This document shows, piece after piece, positions 10,980 through 21,194 of a stretch of DNA of 52,244 nucleotides. Source of the stretch: Planctomycetota bacterium (lineage in GTDB: Bacteria > Planctomycetota > UBA1135 > UBA2386); NCBI GenBank assembly GCA_016795295.1, contig JAEUHP010000104.1, positions 1 through 52,244 on the forward strand, in the 5' to 3' direction. The position numbers were made by a program, and so were the translations under genes. The notes below the pieces were generated by a model, which ran no database searches, had not been told where the DNA came from, and saw nothing but the letters and a program-made list of their open reading frames with translations. The number at the start of each line of letters is the position of its first letter. Positions within the stretch are counted from its first letter, which is position 1.

Positions 10980-11626
10980 CCGTGACCGCGAACCTCGCCA
11001 AAGCTTCCCAGTCCAAAGCTACCCTGTTGGCCGGCCTGCTCGCCCTGCTGGCCACCGCGTGCATGCGTGGTGGCACCAGCGAACTGCCGCCCGTGCACAT
11101 CGTGCAGGACATGGACTTCCAACCCAAGGTGAAGACCCAGTCCGCGGCGCAGTTCGCCGGCTGGCCGGATGGCCGCGGCATGCGGCTGCCGGTCGTCGAC
11201 GGCAACGGCCGCACGGCCGTGGTCGCCCGGGGCTCTCTGCCGAACCAAGCCCTCGCGCACAAGGACGCCAGCGGCGCCTTCGTCAAGAAGAACCCGGTGC
11301 CGGTCAGCGACGCCGTGCTGCAGCGCGGCCGCGAGCGCTTCGACATCTACTGCGCCATCTGCCACGGCTACTCCGGGCAGGGCGGCAACGATCCGGCCAC
11401 CGGCCATGGTCTGGTCGGGCGGCGCTGGCCAGTGGCCGTGCCGAACTTCCACTTCGTCGCCGGCGAAGGCAAGGACAACCGCGTCGCCAACCTCGGCGAC
11501 GGCGAGCTCTACGACGTGATCTTGAACGGCAAGGGCACGATGCCGGCCTACGGCGCGCGCATCAGCCCCGAAGACCGGTGGGCGATCGTCCACTACGTCC
11601 GCGCCCTGCAGCGCCTGAGCCGCTGA
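10976..11626 (+). CDS. actE: alternative complex III subunit ActE (monoheme cytochrome c lipoprotein)
   Basis: A 216-residue lipoprotein cytochrome c. The N-terminus ends in a lipobox LLATAC (Cys at ~residue 24). One heme motif CAICH (~residue 123) is followed by a distal Met in GTMPAYG. ActE takes electrons from ActA/ActB towards the oxidase. The ATG at 10976 overlaps the actD stop; a GTG at 10982 is an alternative start. Confidence 0.92.
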   Translation: MTVTANLAKASQSKATLLAGLLALLATACMRGGTSELPPVHIVQDMDFQPKVKTQSAAQFAGWPDGRGMRLPVVDGNGRTAVVARGSLPNQALAHKDASGAFVKKNPVPVSDAVLQRGRERFDIYCAICHGYSGQGGNDPATGHGLVGRRWPVAVPNFHFVAGEGKDNRVANLGDGELYDVILNGKGTMPAYGARISPEDRWAIVHYVRALQRLSR

Positions 11627-11690
11627 CCGCACCGCACGCCGAACAGCGCACGCCACCCCGCACTCGCACGAACTCCAGTCTCCAGCGCCC

Positions 11691-12995
11691 ATGACCGCCA
11701 CCGCCCATTCCACCGCGCCGAGTCTCGCCGACCTGGCGCCCACTGCGAACGCCCAGGTCAAGCCCGGTGACCTCGCCACCGCGCAGAACGCCCTGCTCGG
11801 CCTCGGCCTCGTGCTGATCGGCGCCGCTTGGGGCCTCGGCCACTCCTCCGGCCACTTCTACTGGAGCTACCTGGTCGGCTACATGGGCGTGCTGGGCATC
11901 GCCCTCTGCGGTTTGTTCTTCACCATGCTGCAGCACATCACCCGCGCCGGCTGGAGCGTGGTGGTGCGGCGGCTGGCCGAGAACGTCGCGGGCACGCTGC
12001 CGTTCATGGCCCTGCTGTTCGTGCCGATCGCCGTCGGCTTCGGCCACCCGCTCTACGAGCACTGGGCCGGACACGTCGACCCGAACGACCACGTGCTGAT
12101 CGGCAAGTCCGGCTACCTGAACAGCACGTTCTTCGCGGTGCGCGCGGTGCTCTACTTCCTGACCTGGATCGGCCTCGCGCTGCTGTTCCGCGGCGCCTCG
12201 CTGAAGCAGGACCAGACCGGCGACCCACAGATCTCGCTGCGCCTGTCCCGCATCGCCGCGCCGGGCCTCTTGCTGTTCGCCCTGTCGGTGACCTTTGCCG
12301 CGTTCGACTGGATCATGTCGCTGGACCCGCACTGGTTCAGCACGATCTTCGGCCTCACGTACTTCGCCGGTGGCTTCATGGCCTTCCTGGCGTTCACCAT
12401 CCTGCTGGCCAAGTGGCTCGGCAAGAAGGGCTACCTGAAGGACCTGATCTCGGTCGAGCACTACCACGACCTGGGCAAGCTGCTGTTCGCGTTCATGGTC
12501 TTCTGGACCTACACGAACTTCAGCCAGTACATGCTCATCTGGTACGCCAACCTGCCCGAGGAAACGCACTGGTTCGCAGTGCGCCAGGAGAACGGGTGGG
12601 GCGCCATCGGCACGCTGCTGATCGTCGGCCACTTCCTGTTCCCCTTCGCCTTCCTGATGTCGCGCCACGTGAAGCGCAACGGCACGGCCCTGGCGTTCGG
12701 CGCGATCTTCCTGCTGGTGATCCACTGCATCGACATGCAGTTCCTGATCCTGCCCAACGCGGCGCACGGCCACGGCCACGAGCACGCCGGCGCGGCCGCC
12801 ACCCACGCCGAACACGGCAGCTTCGGTGCTCAGTTCGGCGAGTACCTGCACGGTCTGTCCTGGATGGACTTCGGCTGCTTCGTCGGGGTGCTGGCCGTGA
12901 TGGCCGGCCTGACCATCCGCAACATCCGCAACACCAATCTGGTGCCGGTCCGCGACCCCCGGCTCGCGGAATCCCTGCACTTCGTCAACATCTGA
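11691..12995 (+). CDS. actF: alternative complex III subunit ActF (membrane subunit)
   Basis: A 434-residue polytopic membrane protein with about ten helices, homologous in fold to ActC. The family features seen are GHSSGHFYWSYLVGYMG, FDWIMSLDPHWFSTIFG and HYHDLGKLLFAFMVFWTY with KFGYLKD-like basic loops. A His-rich loop (AAHGHGHEHAGAAATHAEHG) lies near residues 360-380. It follows actE after 64 nt and belongs to the same operon. Confidence 0.94.
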   Translation: MTATAHSTAPSLADLAPTANAQVKPGDLATAQNALLGLGLVLIGAAWGLGHSSGHFYWSYLVGYMGVLGIALCGLFFTMLQHITRAGWSVVVRRLAENVAGTLPFMALLFVPIAVGFGHPLYEHWAGHVDPNDHVLIGKSGYLNSTFFAVRAVLYFLTWIGLALLFRGASLKQDQTGDPQISLRLSRIAAPGLLLFALSVTFAAFDWIMSLDPHWFSTIFGLTYFAGGFMAFLAFTILLAKWLGKKGYLKDLISVEHYHDLGKLLFAFMVFWTYTNFSQYMLIWYANLPEETHWFAVRQENGWGAIGTLLIVGHFLFPFAFLMSRHVKRNGTALAFGAIFLLVIHCIDMQFLILPNAAHGHGHEHAGAAATHAEHGSFGAQFGEYLHGLSWMDFGCFVGVLAVMAGLTIRNIRNTNLVPVRDPRLAESLHFVNI

Positions 12996-13023
12996 GCGAA
13001 CCCACGCCACCGCGCGAACGACC

Positions 13024-13341
13024 ATGGGCCACCACCAGAACCACGAACACGCTCCAGGCGCCACGCACGAGGCGGTGGTGCACGACCCCGAGCACGACAT
13101 CGACGCCCGCTCGGCCACCCTCTGGGTGGTGGGCGGCACGCTCGTGACCTTCTTCTCGCTGTGGATCATGCTGCCGATCTTCGAGCGCGTGCAGCAGGAA
13201 GACCGCCGCAAGAAGATCGACGAGCTGCCTGCCGTGGAGCTCAACGAAGTGCGCCAGTTGCAGCAGGAGTTCCTGAACGGCGCCAACCCGACCAAGCGCA
13301 AGCTCGACGAGGTCCTGAAAGACCTCGCAGCTGGCAAGTGA
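13024..13341 (+). CDS. putative ActG-like single-pass membrane protein
   Basis: A 105-residue protein with a His/Glu-rich N-terminus (MGHHQNHEHAPGATHE), one transmembrane helix at about residues 38-60, and a charged, probably helical C-terminus (RVQQEDRRKKIDELPAVEL). Position directly after actF and before the SCO and cox genes fits the small ActG subunit. The sequence family is poorly conserved, so the name rests on context. Confidence 0.6.
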   Translation: MGHHQNHEHAPGATHEAVVHDPEHDIDARSATLWVVGGTLVTFFSLWIMLPIFERVQQEDRRKKIDELPAVELNEVRQLQQEFLNGANPTKRKLDEVLKDLAAGK

Positions 13342-13397
13342 ACCCGATCGGCAAGTGACCCAGCGGCACGTTCCGCAGCCAACCCCATCCACTGTCC

Positions 13398-14255
13398 GTG
13401 ATCCCCACCCGACTCCCCACCCTGCTGCTCGCCGCCAGCACGTTGTGCCTGGGCGTGGCCATGGGCCAGGGTGAGCACATGCCGGCCTCGCAAGCCGTCG
13501 AGGGACGGCTCGAAGCGGCGTCGATGGTGGATCGCATGGGGGCCCAGGTCGACGCGAACTTGGCGTTCGTCGACGAACGCAGCTACCCCTACTCCTTCAA
13601 GCAGCTGTTCCCCGGCAGTCGCCCGGTCGTGCTGCTGCTCGGCTACTACCACTGTCCGCGCATGTGCGGCCAGGTCATGGAAGCCGCCTTCCTTGCGCTC
13701 AGCGAAGTTGCCCTCGAGCCCGGCCAGGACTACCAGATCGTCAGCGTGTCGATCGACCCGACGGAGACTCCAGCGATGGCCAAGGAGCGCAAGGATGCGT
13801 TCCTGCCGAAGCTGGCGAAAGTCGGTGCCGCCGACGGCTGGCGAGTGCTGACCGGCCAAGAAGGCCCGATCCAAGCTCTCGCCGAGCAAGTCGGCTTCCG
13901 CTACTTCCGCTCCGAACACTCCAGCGAGTATGCACACCCGCCGGCGCTGGTGTTCCTGACCCCGGAAGGCAAGGTCAGCCGCTCGATCGTCAACACCGAG
14001 TTCGAACCCGCGGACCTGCGCCTCGCCATCGTCGAGGCCAGCCAAGGCAAGCTCGGCACCATGTGGGACCAGGTGCAGCTCAACTGCCTGACCTTCGACA
14101 ACCGCACCAACACCTACAGTTTGCAGGCCATGACCGTCATGCGCATCGGGGGTGTCGTCACCCTCGTCGCGCTGGGCGGCATGATCTTCTACCTGTTGCG
14201 CAGAGAGCGCCGCGCCACCCAGCAGAACCAAGCTGGGCTCAGAGCACTCGCCTGA
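13398..14255 (+). CDS. SCO1/SenC-type copper chaperone
   Basis: A 285-residue periplasmic thioredoxin-fold protein that delivers copper to the CuA site of cytochrome oxidase. The copper-binding CxxxC is YYHCPRMCGQV (~residue 80), and the distal His is in SEHSSEYAHPP (~residue 175). A signal peptide occupies residues 1-23 (GTG start), and a C-terminal transmembrane helix (about 250-270) re-anchors it, with basic residues after it. It lies between ACIII and coxB and serves the oxidase encoded next. Confidence 0.92.
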   Translation: MIPTRLPTLLLAASTLCLGVAMGQGEHMPASQAVEGRLEAASMVDRMGAQVDANLAFVDERSYPYSFKQLFPGSRPVVLLLGYYHCPRMCGQVMEAAFLALSEVALEPGQDYQIVSVSIDPTETPAMAKERKDAFLPKLAKVGAADGWRVLTGQEGPIQALAEQVGFRYFRSEHSSEYAHPPALVFLTPEGKVSRSIVNTEFEPADLRLAIVEASQGKLGTMWDQVQLNCLTFDNRTNTYSLQAMTVMRIGGVVTLVALGGMIFYLLRRERRATQQNQAGLRALA

Positions 14256-14304
14256 CGCAGCACCCGAACTTCCACCCCGCCAGCCGACCCATCCAGGACC
14301 CAAC

Positions 14305-15354
14305 GTGTTCGCCCATCTGATCCAGGATCCGCCAGCCCAGCACGTCGAGAACCCGGCGCCGCCGATCGTTCCGGACGCGTGGGGCCAGATGCCGAAGCTC
14401 GCCAGCACGTTCGATCACGTCGACGGGCTGTTCTACTTCACCTACGCCGTCTGCATCTTCTTCTTCGTGCTGATCACGGGGGTGCTCGCCTATTCGGTGG
14501 TCGCCTACCGGCGCAAGACGTTCGACCAGCCGGCGGTCGCCAACACCACGCACAACACGCCCCTCGAAGTGGTGTGGACGGTGATCCCGCTGATCATCGT
14601 GATGGTGATGTTCGCCTGGGGTTACTACGGCGCCCGCGACATGACCAACATCCCGGCGGACGCCCGGATGTACCGCGCGACGGCCAAGCAGTGGAACTGG
14701 ACGTTCAAGCACCCGGGCAGCCAGGACGACAGCTACGGCGAAGTGTGGATGGAAGTCGGCAAGAACGCGGCGTTCGTGCTCGACTCGACCGACGTGCTGC
14801 ACGCGTTCTACCTGCCGTCGATGCGCGTCAAGCGCGACGTCATTCCGGGCCGCAACCAGACCGTCTGGTTCCAGCCGACCGAGGTCGGTGACTACCACCT
14901 GTTCTGCGCCGAGTACTGTGGCGACCACCACTCGAAGATGTACGCCCAGGTGCACGTGGTCACGGCCGCGGAGTTCGCCAAGAAGCCATGGGCCAAGTGG
15001 GAGGATTCGACACCTGCCCTGGCCGCAGTCAGCGCCGAGAAGCAGATCTACAAGACCCTGTGCGCGAGCTGCCACACCACCAACGGCACCAAGCTGGTCG
15101 GCCCGAGCTGGCAAGGCCTGTTCGTCAAGCGCCCGGACGGCTCGATCGTCGGCGCCCAGCGCGAAGTGATCGAAGGCGGGCAACGCAAGACGATCACCGT
15201 CGACGAGGCCTACATCGCCGAGTCGATCCGCAAGCCGGACCAGAAGAAAGTCGTCGGCTACGAAGCCGCCAACATGACCGCGTACGAGCTCGAAGACCGC
15301 AAGATCAAGGCGGTCGTCGAGTACATGAAGACCCTCGCCGTGGAAGGGAAGTGA
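14305..15354 (+). CDS. coxB: caa3 cytochrome oxidase subunit II with fused cytochrome c
   Basis: A 349-residue subunit II. Two transmembrane helices (about 42-68 and 88-110) precede the cupredoxin domain. All CuA ligands are present: the first His in [10 protein letters not shown], then [12 protein letters not shown] (~residue 200). A cytochrome c domain follows with CASCH (~residue 252) and a probable distal Met in NMTAYE. The fusion makes it a caa3-type enzyme, in line with direct electron transfer from ACIII. GTG start. Confidence 0.95.
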   Translation: MFAHLIQDPPAQHVENPAPPIVPDAWGQMPKLASTFDHVDGLFYFTYAVCIFFFVLITGVLAYSVVAYRRKTFDQPAVANTTHNTPLEVVWTVIPLIIVMVMFAWGYYGARDMTNIPADARMYRATAKQWNWTFKHPGSQDDSYGEVWMEVGKNAAFVLDSTDVLHAFYLPSMRVKRDVIPGRNQTVWFQPTEVGDYHLFCAEYCGDHHSKMYAQVHVVTAAEFAKKPWAKWEDSTPALAAVSAEKQIYKTLCASCHTTNGTKLVGPSWQGLFVKRPDGSIVGAQREVIEGGQRKTITVDEAYIAESIRKPDQKKVVGYEAANMTAYELEDRKIKAVVEYMKTLAVEGK

Positions 15355-15364
15355 GGCCCGCACC

Positions 15365-17023
15365 ATGACCACCAACGTCCTTGCGCACGATGTGCACGCC
15401 GCGCACCCCGAGAGCGGCAAGAAGAACTACCTGAACGTCACGTCCGGCTTCATGTCCTGGGCCGGGACGCTCGACCACAAGCGCATCGGCCTGATGTACC
15501 TGGTCGGCGTGTCGCTGGCGTTCCTCAGCGGCGGGCTGTTCGCGCTGCTGGTGCGCCTGCACCTGTGGCAGCCGCATGGCGCGTTGTTCAGCAACGCCGA
15601 CTACAACTCGATCTTCACGCTGCACGGCGCCTTCATGGTGTTCCTGTTCGTGATCCCGGCGATCCCGGGATCTCTGGGGAACATCGTGCTGCCGCTGATG
15701 CTCGGCGCGAAGGACGTGGCGCTGCCGCGCCTCAACCTGCTGAGTTTCTACCTGTGGGTGACCGGAGCGGTGCTGGCGACGCTGGCGATCGTGTTCGGTG
15801 GCTTCGACACCGGCTGGACCTTCTACACGCCGTACAGCCTCTACACGCAAAAGGCGGTGGTGCTGATCGGCATGGCCGTGTTCGTGCTGGGCTTCAGCTC
15901 GATCTTCACCGGCCTCAACTTCATCGTCACGACCCACAAGCTGCGCGCGCCGGGCCTCACCTGGTTCCGCATGCCGCTGTTCGTGTGGGCGCTCTACGCA
16001 ACCTCGCTGCTGCAGGTGCTGGCCACGCCGGTGCTCGGCATCACGGTGCTGCTGGTGGCGTTCGAGCGCCTCTACCACATCGGCATCTTCGACCCGCGCC
16101 TCGGTGGCGACCCGGTGCTGTTCGAGCACTTCTTCTGGTTCTACAGCCACCCGGCCGTCTACATCATGGTGCTGCCCGCGTTCGGCATCATCAGTGAGCT
16201 GGTGACGGTGCACAGCCGCAAGCCGCTGTTCGGCTACAAGCTGATCGCGTTCAGCTCGCTGGCGATCGCGATCATCAGCTTCCTGGTGTGGGGCCACCAC
16301 ATGTTCACGTCGGGGCAATCGACCTACGCGATGTTCGCGTTCTCGTTCCTGACGTTCTTCGTGGCGATCCCGACGGCCATCAAGGAATTCTCGTGGGTGG
16401 CCACGGTCTACAAGGGCTCGATCGCGCTGAACTCGCCGATGCTCTACACGCTGGCGTTCCTGATCATCTTCGCGATCGGCGGCCTGACCGGCGTGATCCT
16501 CGGCTCGCTGAACGTCGACATCCACCTGCACGACACCTACTTCGTCGTCGCGCACTTCCACTACGTGATGATGGGTTCGATCGCGCTGGCGTTCTTCGCC
16601 GGCTTGCACCACTGGTGGCCGAAGATGTTCGGTGTGATGTACAACGAAGCGCTGGCCAAGCTGGCGTGCCTGATCATCTTCGTCGGCTTCAACGCCACGT
16701 TCATCCCGCAGTTCATCATGGGCAGCCGCGGCATGCCGCGCCGCTACGCCACCTACGTGCCGGAGTACGCTCCCTACCACCAGGCGTCGACGATCGGTGC
16801 GATCGTGCTGGTCGCTGGTGTCGGCTTGATGGTGTACTACTTGCTGGCTTCGCTGTTCCAGCGCCGCGTGGCGATGCAGAACCAGTGGGGTGGAGTGACC
16901 CTCGAGTGGCTGGCACCGACGCCGCCGCCGCTGGAGAACTTCGACCATCCGCCCAAGGTGACCACCGAGGTCTACGACTACTCGACCCTGGACCTCGAGA
17001 CCACGCGGACGCCGATCCGCTGA
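15365..17023 (+). CDS. coxA: caa3 cytochrome oxidase subunit I
   Basis: The 552-residue catalytic heme-copper subunit with 12-13 helices. The CuB His and cross-linked Tyr are in YSHPAVY (residue ~258). The following HH of [10 protein letters not shown] gives the other CuB ligands, and HFHY (~residue 396) the heme ligands. YSHPAVY replaces the HPEVY of A1 enzymes: the D-channel Glu is absent and the YS pair before HP marks an A2-type oxidase, as known in Rhodothermus and Thermus caa3. A Lys in PTAIKEFSW fits the K-channel. It starts 10 nt after coxB. Confidence 0.96.
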   Translation: MTTNVLAHDVHAAHPESGKKNYLNVTSGFMSWAGTLDHKRIGLMYLVGVSLAFLSGGLFALLVRLHLWQPHGALFSNADYNSIFTLHGAFMVFLFVIPAIPGSLGNIVLPLMLGAKDVALPRLNLLSFYLWVTGAVLATLAIVFGGFDTGWTFYTPYSLYTQKAVVLIGMAVFVLGFSSIFTGLNFIVTTHKLRAPGLTWFRMPLFVWALYATSLLQVLATPVLGITVLLVAFERLYHIGIFDPRLGGDPVLFEHFFWFYSHPAVYIMVLPAFGIISELVTVHSRKPLFGYKLIAFSSLAIAIISFLVWGHHMFTSGQSTYAMFAFSFLTFFVAIPTAIKEFSWVATVYKGSIALNSPMLYTLAFLIIFAIGGLTGVILGSLNVDIHLHDTYFVVAHFHYVMMGSIALAFFAGLHHWWPKMFGVMYNEALAKLACLIIFVGFNATFIPQFIMGSRGMPRRYATYVPEYAPYHQASTIGAIVLVAGVGLMVYYLLASLFQRRVAMQNQWGGVTLEWLAPTPPPLENFDHPPKVTTEVYDYSTLDLETTRTPIR

Positions 17024-17043
17024 CCGCTCGAGCCAACTTCCTC

Positions 17044-17069
17044 TGCGGCTGCGCGACGCGCGCGCCGCA
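17044..17069 (+). terminator. GC hairpin between coxA and coxC
   Basis: TGCGGC (17044-17049) pairs with GCCGCA (17064-17069), with an inner GCGC/GCGC stem. It lies in the 112-bp gap inside the operon and has no U-tract, so attenuation or mRNA stability is as likely as termination. Confidence 0.3.
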
Positions 17070-17135
17070 ACCAACCAGCCAGCCAAACCAACGTCCCGCC
17101 GCCTCGCTTTCGAGCGCCAGAGACAGGATCCACGC

Positions 17136-17870
17136 ATGAGCCACGACGGACATCACTCGGTGGTCATCCCGGCACCGGGCCCCGAGTTCCAGCCACACAC
17201 GGTGGCGCACCACTTCGACACGCCGGTGCAGGAGTTCCAGTCGGCGAAGCTGGGCTTCTGGCTGTTCCTGGCCACGGAAATCCTGCTGTTCGGAGGGCTG
17301 TTCGCCGCCTACTTCTTCTTCCACGAAGCCTACCCCGAGACCTTCCGGCTCGGCGGCCAGCAGCTCGACTGGAAGCTTGGCGCGCTCAACACCAGCGTGC
17401 TGCTGCTGAGCTCGTGGACCATGGCGATGGGCGTGCGTTCGGCGCAGACCAGCCAGAAGAAGAAGCTGCTGGTCTACTGCGGCCTGACCGTGCTCGGCGC
17501 CCTGCTGTTCATGGTCATCAAGTACATCGAGTACACGGCCAAGAACGAACACGGCTTCGTGGTGTTCTCCGAGCTGTTCGGCCAGTACGACGAGGCCACC
17601 GGCCAGTTGCCGTGGTTCAAGGACTACCACGGTGCGATGCAGGGGGTCCCGCACGGCCACCTGTTCTTCGCCATCTACCTGACCATGACGGCAATCCACG
17701 GTTTGCACGTGGTGATCGGCGCCTGCTTGATCCTGTGGGTCATGAAGGGCGCCGCCAAGGGTCGCTTCCACGCCGGTTACTTCCTGCCCGTGGACCTCGT
17801 CGGTCTCTACTGGCACCTCGTCGACCTGATCTGGATCTTCCTGTTCCCCCTGCTCTACCTGGTGCCGTGA
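17136..17870 (+). CDS. coxC: cytochrome oxidase subunit III
   Basis: A 244-residue membrane protein with five to seven helices. The COX3 features are KLGFWLFLATEILLFGGLF, ALNTSVLLLSSWTMAMG and HGLHVVIGACLILW, plus the closing YWHLVDLIWIFLFPLLYL. It supports proton uptake and stability of subunit I. The N-terminus has a short His-rich stretch (MSHDGHH). The stop overlaps the coxD start by 1 nt. Confidence 0.95.
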   Translation: MSHDGHHSVVIPAPGPEFQPHTVAHHFDTPVQEFQSAKLGFWLFLATEILLFGGLFAAYFFFHEAYPETFRLGGQQLDWKLGALNTSVLLLSSWTMAMGVRSAQTSQKKKLLVYCGLTVLGALLFMVIKYIEYTAKNEHGFVVFSELFGQYDEATGQLPWFKDYHGAMQGVPHGHLFFAIYLTMTAIHGLHVVIGACLILWVMKGAAKGRFHAGYFLPVDLVGLYWHLVDLIWIFLFPLLYLVP

Positions 17871-18298
17871 TGGCCGCCCACACCCACGACTCCCACGCCG
17901 GTTCTTCGCATCCTGCGCATGGCGCGCTGCAGATGGGACACCATCACGTCAGCAGCTCGGCGATGTTCTTCAACGTGCTGGTCGCCCTGCTGATTCTGAC
18001 AGTGGTCACGGTCGCCGTGTCGCGCTTCGACTTCGGTGGCGCGAACATGCTGATCGCGATGGCCATCGCCTCGGTCAAAGCCGCCCTGGTGATGGGCTTC
18101 TTCATGCACCTGAAGTGGGACACCGCGATCAACAAGATCGTGTTCTTCGGCTCGTTCCTGTTCTTGTCGCTGCTGTTCATCTTCACGCTCGCCGACCAAG
18201 CCACGCGCCGCATGGACAGCGATTGGCACGTGCGCAAACCGCCGGTCGACAAGCAGTGGGTGTACAAGCAGCACGAGGCCCCGGCCGGGAAGCACTAG
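17870..18298 (+). CDS. coxD: cytochrome oxidase subunit IV
   Basis: A 142-residue small subunit with a His-rich N-terminus (HDSHAGSSHPAHGALQMGHH) and three hydrophobic segments (~35-55, 60-80, 90-110). The conserved VKAALVMGFFMHLKWD is typical of bacterial COX4. It is the last gene of the respiratory operon; no clear terminator follows before the helicase gene. Confidence 0.88.
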   Translation: MAAHTHDSHAGSSHPAHGALQMGHHHVSSSAMFFNVLVALLILTVVTVAVSRFDFGGANMLIAMAIASVKAALVMGFFMHLKWDTAINKIVFFGSFLFLSLLFIFTLADQATRRMDSDWHVRKPPVDKQWVYKQHEAPAGKH

Positions 18299-18350
18299 CC
18301 TGCACGCCGCATACCTGCATGCGCGCCAGCCCGCCGAAGCGCGCATCGCC

Positions 18351-21194
18351 TTGTGGAACGACGGCGGCATCGAAGGTCTGCTCGAAGCGCTGCCGCCCGA
18401 GCTGCGGGCTTTCGCGGCACCCGTCGAAGCCCAGCTACTGCTGCCTTGCGATGAAAGCTCGCTCCGGCCCCTTTCGGCAGGGCGGGAAACGGGCGGCCAA
18501 GAGGCCGGTGACGACGATGCCGAGCGGCCGGCCACGCGAATCGCCGCTTCGCTGTGGTCGATCCCGGCCCTGGGCCTCCCTTTGGAGCACGCCGTGCCCT
18601 GGCTCGCCAGCCTGCCGGCCGAACGGCAGCCTCCCGAGCTGCGCGCACTCGCTGCCACGAGCCAGTTGGTGATGAAGCTGGTGGCCAGAGGCGACTACGC
18701 CCCCGCGCCGCAGCCAGGAGTGCTGCAGTGGGCTCCGCACTGGCACAAGGACACCACCTGGGTGTTGGCCGCACTGGCCGAACTGGTCCCTGGCAGTCTG
18801 TGCACCGCGCGCTTCGCGGTGGCCGACGATCCGGTGTACGCGGTCACCCAGCGCAACTTCATGGTCAGCCTGGTCGGCCACGCTCTCGACCGCGTGGTCC
18901 AGGCACGCGCCGCCGCCGGCACCCCGCCGGCACCTCGCTTCGCCAAAGCCGAACGCCTGGCCAAGGAGTTCTGGCAGACGCCGATGGTGCCGGTGCTGGA
19001 GATCCTGGTGCCGGAAACCCCGCTCGAAGAAGGCGTGCCATGGGGTCTGCAGATGCTGGTGCGGCCGATCCCGCAGATCCAGTTCACCGAGACCATCGAG
19101 AGCGCCCACCAGCGACTCAACGCCAGCCCGTTCCCGAACGAGCTCGCCAGCGACAACGTGGTGCGCGTCGAACAGACCATCGAACGCACCGCCGAGAAGG
19201 TGCCGGCACTGCGGCGCGCTCGCAACCTCAGCGACGGCCGCGCGAGCCTGACCCGTCAGGAACTCGACCAGATCCTCGACCACATGCCGTTGCTGGAGAC
19301 CGAGGGCTTCGAGCTGACCCTGCCCGGCGTCGAGTCGATGCAGCGGCTGTCCGCGCGCGTCGCGATCGTCGAAGCCAAGGGCCAAGCCAACGACCCGCGG
19401 CCGTGGTTCGAGTTCCGCTGGAGCCTCGCCGTCGGCGACACCGAACTGAGCCAGAGCGAATTCGACCAACTCGTCGACGCGCGCACCCCCCTGGTGTTCA
19501 TCGACCGCCGGCCGGTGCTGCTCTCGCCCAAGGACCGCGAAGCGCTCAAGGACTTCAAGAAGCGCATGCGCGAGGGCGGCGAACGCATCAGCTTCTTCGA
19601 AGCATTGCGCCTGCGCCTCGGCGGCGCATCGCATCTGCACGGCCTGGCCATGGAGTCGATCGCCAGCACGCCGCGGCTCGAGCAGTTGCTGCACAACCTC
19701 GAACAGGCACGCAGCGTCGAAGACCGCCCGCTGGCCAAGGAGTTCGTCGGCGAACTGCGGCCCTACCAACAGCGCGGGCAGGCTTGGCTGTACTTCCTGG
19801 TCGACCAGGGCTTCGGCGCCTGCCTCGCCGACGACATGGGTCTCGGCAAGACCGTGCAGGCGATCGCGGTGATGCTCGACTGGAAGAAGCGCAGCGGCAG
19901 CGCCGGCGCGATTCTGATCGTGTGCCCGGTGTCGGTGCTCGGCAACTGGCGCCGCGAGCTGCATCGCTTCGCCCCGACCCTGCGCGTCGAACTGCACCAC
20001 GGCAAGGGCCGTGCCGAGACGGCCGAGGCGTTCCGCAAGGTGGTCGACGCCAACGACGTCGTGCTGACCAGCTACAACCTGCTGCAGCGCGACGAGGAGA
20101 TCATGCAGGGCATCACCTTCGACGGCGTGCTGCTGGACGAAGCGCAGAACATCAAGAACCCGACGACCCGCCAGTCGCGCGCAGCGCGCAGCCTGAAGGG
20201 CAACTTCCGCCTGGCGCTCACCGGCACCCCGCTCGAGAACCGCCCGCTCGACCTGTGGTCGATCATGGACTTCCTGAACGAAGGCCTGCTCGGGTCGCGC
20301 ACCCAGTTCACCCAGACGCTCGAGCACCCGATCGTCAAGCAACGGCGCCAGGGTTCGATGTCGGCCCTGGCCCGGCTGGTGCGGCCGTTCGTGCTGCGCC
20401 GCCTCAAGACCGATCCGGAGATCGTCACCGACCTGCCGGAGAAGTCGGAGCAGATCGTGGCCGCGACGCTGTCGCGCGAACAGGCGATCCTCTACGAGTC
20501 GGTGGTGCGCAAGGGCCTCCAAGAGGTCGAGAACGCGGGCGAGGGCATCCAGCGCCGCGGCGCGATCCTGACCACGCTGCTGCGCCTGAAGCAGGTGTGC
20601 AACCACCCGGCGCACTACCTGATGGACGGCAGTGCGCTGCCGAGTCGCTCCGGCAAGCTCGACCTGCTCACCGAGATGATCGAGGAGGCGCTCGAAGAAG
20701 GGGATCGCTGCCTCGTGTTCACGCAGTTCAAGGAGATGGGCTCGCTGCTGAAGAGCCACTTGGAAAGCGTGTGCGGCGGCTCGGTGCTGTTCCTGCACGG
20801 CGGCGTGCCGCAGAAGGAGCGCGACCAGATGGTCGCCGACTTCCAGGAAGCCAAGCCGGACGGGCCGAAGGTGTTCGTGCTGTCGCTGAAGGCCGGCGGC
20901 ACCGGCCTCAACCTGACCGCGGCCAACCGTGTGTTCCACTTCGACCGCTGGTGGAACCCGGCGGTCGAGGATCAGGCCACGGACCGCGCGTTCCGCATCG
21001 GCCAGCAGCGCAACGTGTTCGTGCACAAGTTCGTGTGCACCGGCACGCTCGAAGAGCGCATCCAGCAGATGCTCGAACGCAAGCGCGAGGTCGCCGACAA
21101 CCTGCTCGCCGCCGGCGAGAACTGGCTGACCGAACTCAGCAACGACGACCTGAAGCGCCTGCTCACGCTCGATCGCAAGGAGGCGCTGGCGTGA
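18351..21194 (+). CDS. SNF2-family DEAD/DEAH helicase (YwqA-like)
   Basis: A 947-residue Swi2/Snf2 ATPase. Residues ~1-470 form the SNF2-associated N-terminal region. Helicase motifs follow: LADDMGLGKTVQ (Walker A, ~residue 493), DEAQNIKN (II, ~595), LTGTPLENRPLDLW (III), and AGGTGLNLTAANRVFHFDRW with ATDRAFRIGQ (V-VI, ~860-880). The next gene is a SWIM zinc-finger protein, an arrangement like ywqA-ywqB of Bacillus. A DNA-remodelling or repair role is likely. The start is uncertain: the TTG at 18351 is used, but the frame is open upstream and encodes LHAAYLHARQPAEARIALW from 18300, which resembles the usual family N-terminus. Confidence 0.9.
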   Translation: MWNDGGIEGLLEALPPELRAFAAPVEAQLLLPCDESSLRPLSAGRETGGQEAGDDDAERPATRIAASLWSIPALGLPLEHAVPWLASLPAERQPPELRALAATSQLVMKLVARGDYAPAPQPGVLQWAPHWHKDTTWVLAALAELVPGSLCTARFAVADDPVYAVTQRNFMVSLVGHALDRVVQARAAAGTPPAPRFAKAERLAKEFWQTPMVPVLEILVPETPLEEGVPWGLQMLVRPIPQIQFTETIESAHQRLNASPFPNELASDNVVRVEQTIERTAEKVPALRRARNLSDGRASLTRQELDQILDHMPLLETEGFELTLPGVESMQRLSARVAIVEAKGQANDPRPWFEFRWSLAVGDTELSQSEFDQLVDARTPLVFIDRRPVLLSPKDREALKDFKKRMREGGERISFFEALRLRLGGASHLHGLAMESIASTPRLEQLLHNLEQARSVEDRPLAKEFVGELRPYQQRGQAWLYFLVDQGFGACLADDMGLGKTVQAIAVMLDWKKRSGSAGAILIVCPVSVLGNWRRELHRFAPTLRVELHHGKGRAETAEAFRKVVDANDVVLTSYNLLQRDEEIMQGITFDGVLLDEAQNIKNPTTRQSRAARSLKGNFRLALTGTPLENRPLDLWSIMDFLNEGLLGSRTQFTQTLEHPIVKQRRQGSMSALARLVRPFVLRRLKTDPEIVTDLPEKSEQIVAATLSREQAILYESVVRKGLQEVENAGEGIQRRGAILTTLLRLKQVCNHPAHYLMDGSALPSRSGKLDLLTEMIEEALEEGDRCLVFTQFKEMGSLLKSHLESVCGGSVLFLHGGVPQKERDQMVADFQEAKPDGPKVFVLSLKAGGTGLNLTAANRVFHFDRWWNPAVEDQATDRAFRIGQQRNVFVHKFVCTGTLEERIQQMLERKREVADNLLAAGENWLTELSNDDLKRLLTLDRKEALA

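Noticed and set aside
13333..13360. GGCAAGTGA repeated twice at the end of the ActG-like gene
   Set aside because: Only nine bases; easily chance in this codon-biased DNA.
11562..14408. 948-codon minus-strand frame over actF to coxB
   Set aside because: Antisense of four recognised genes; no independent coding signal.
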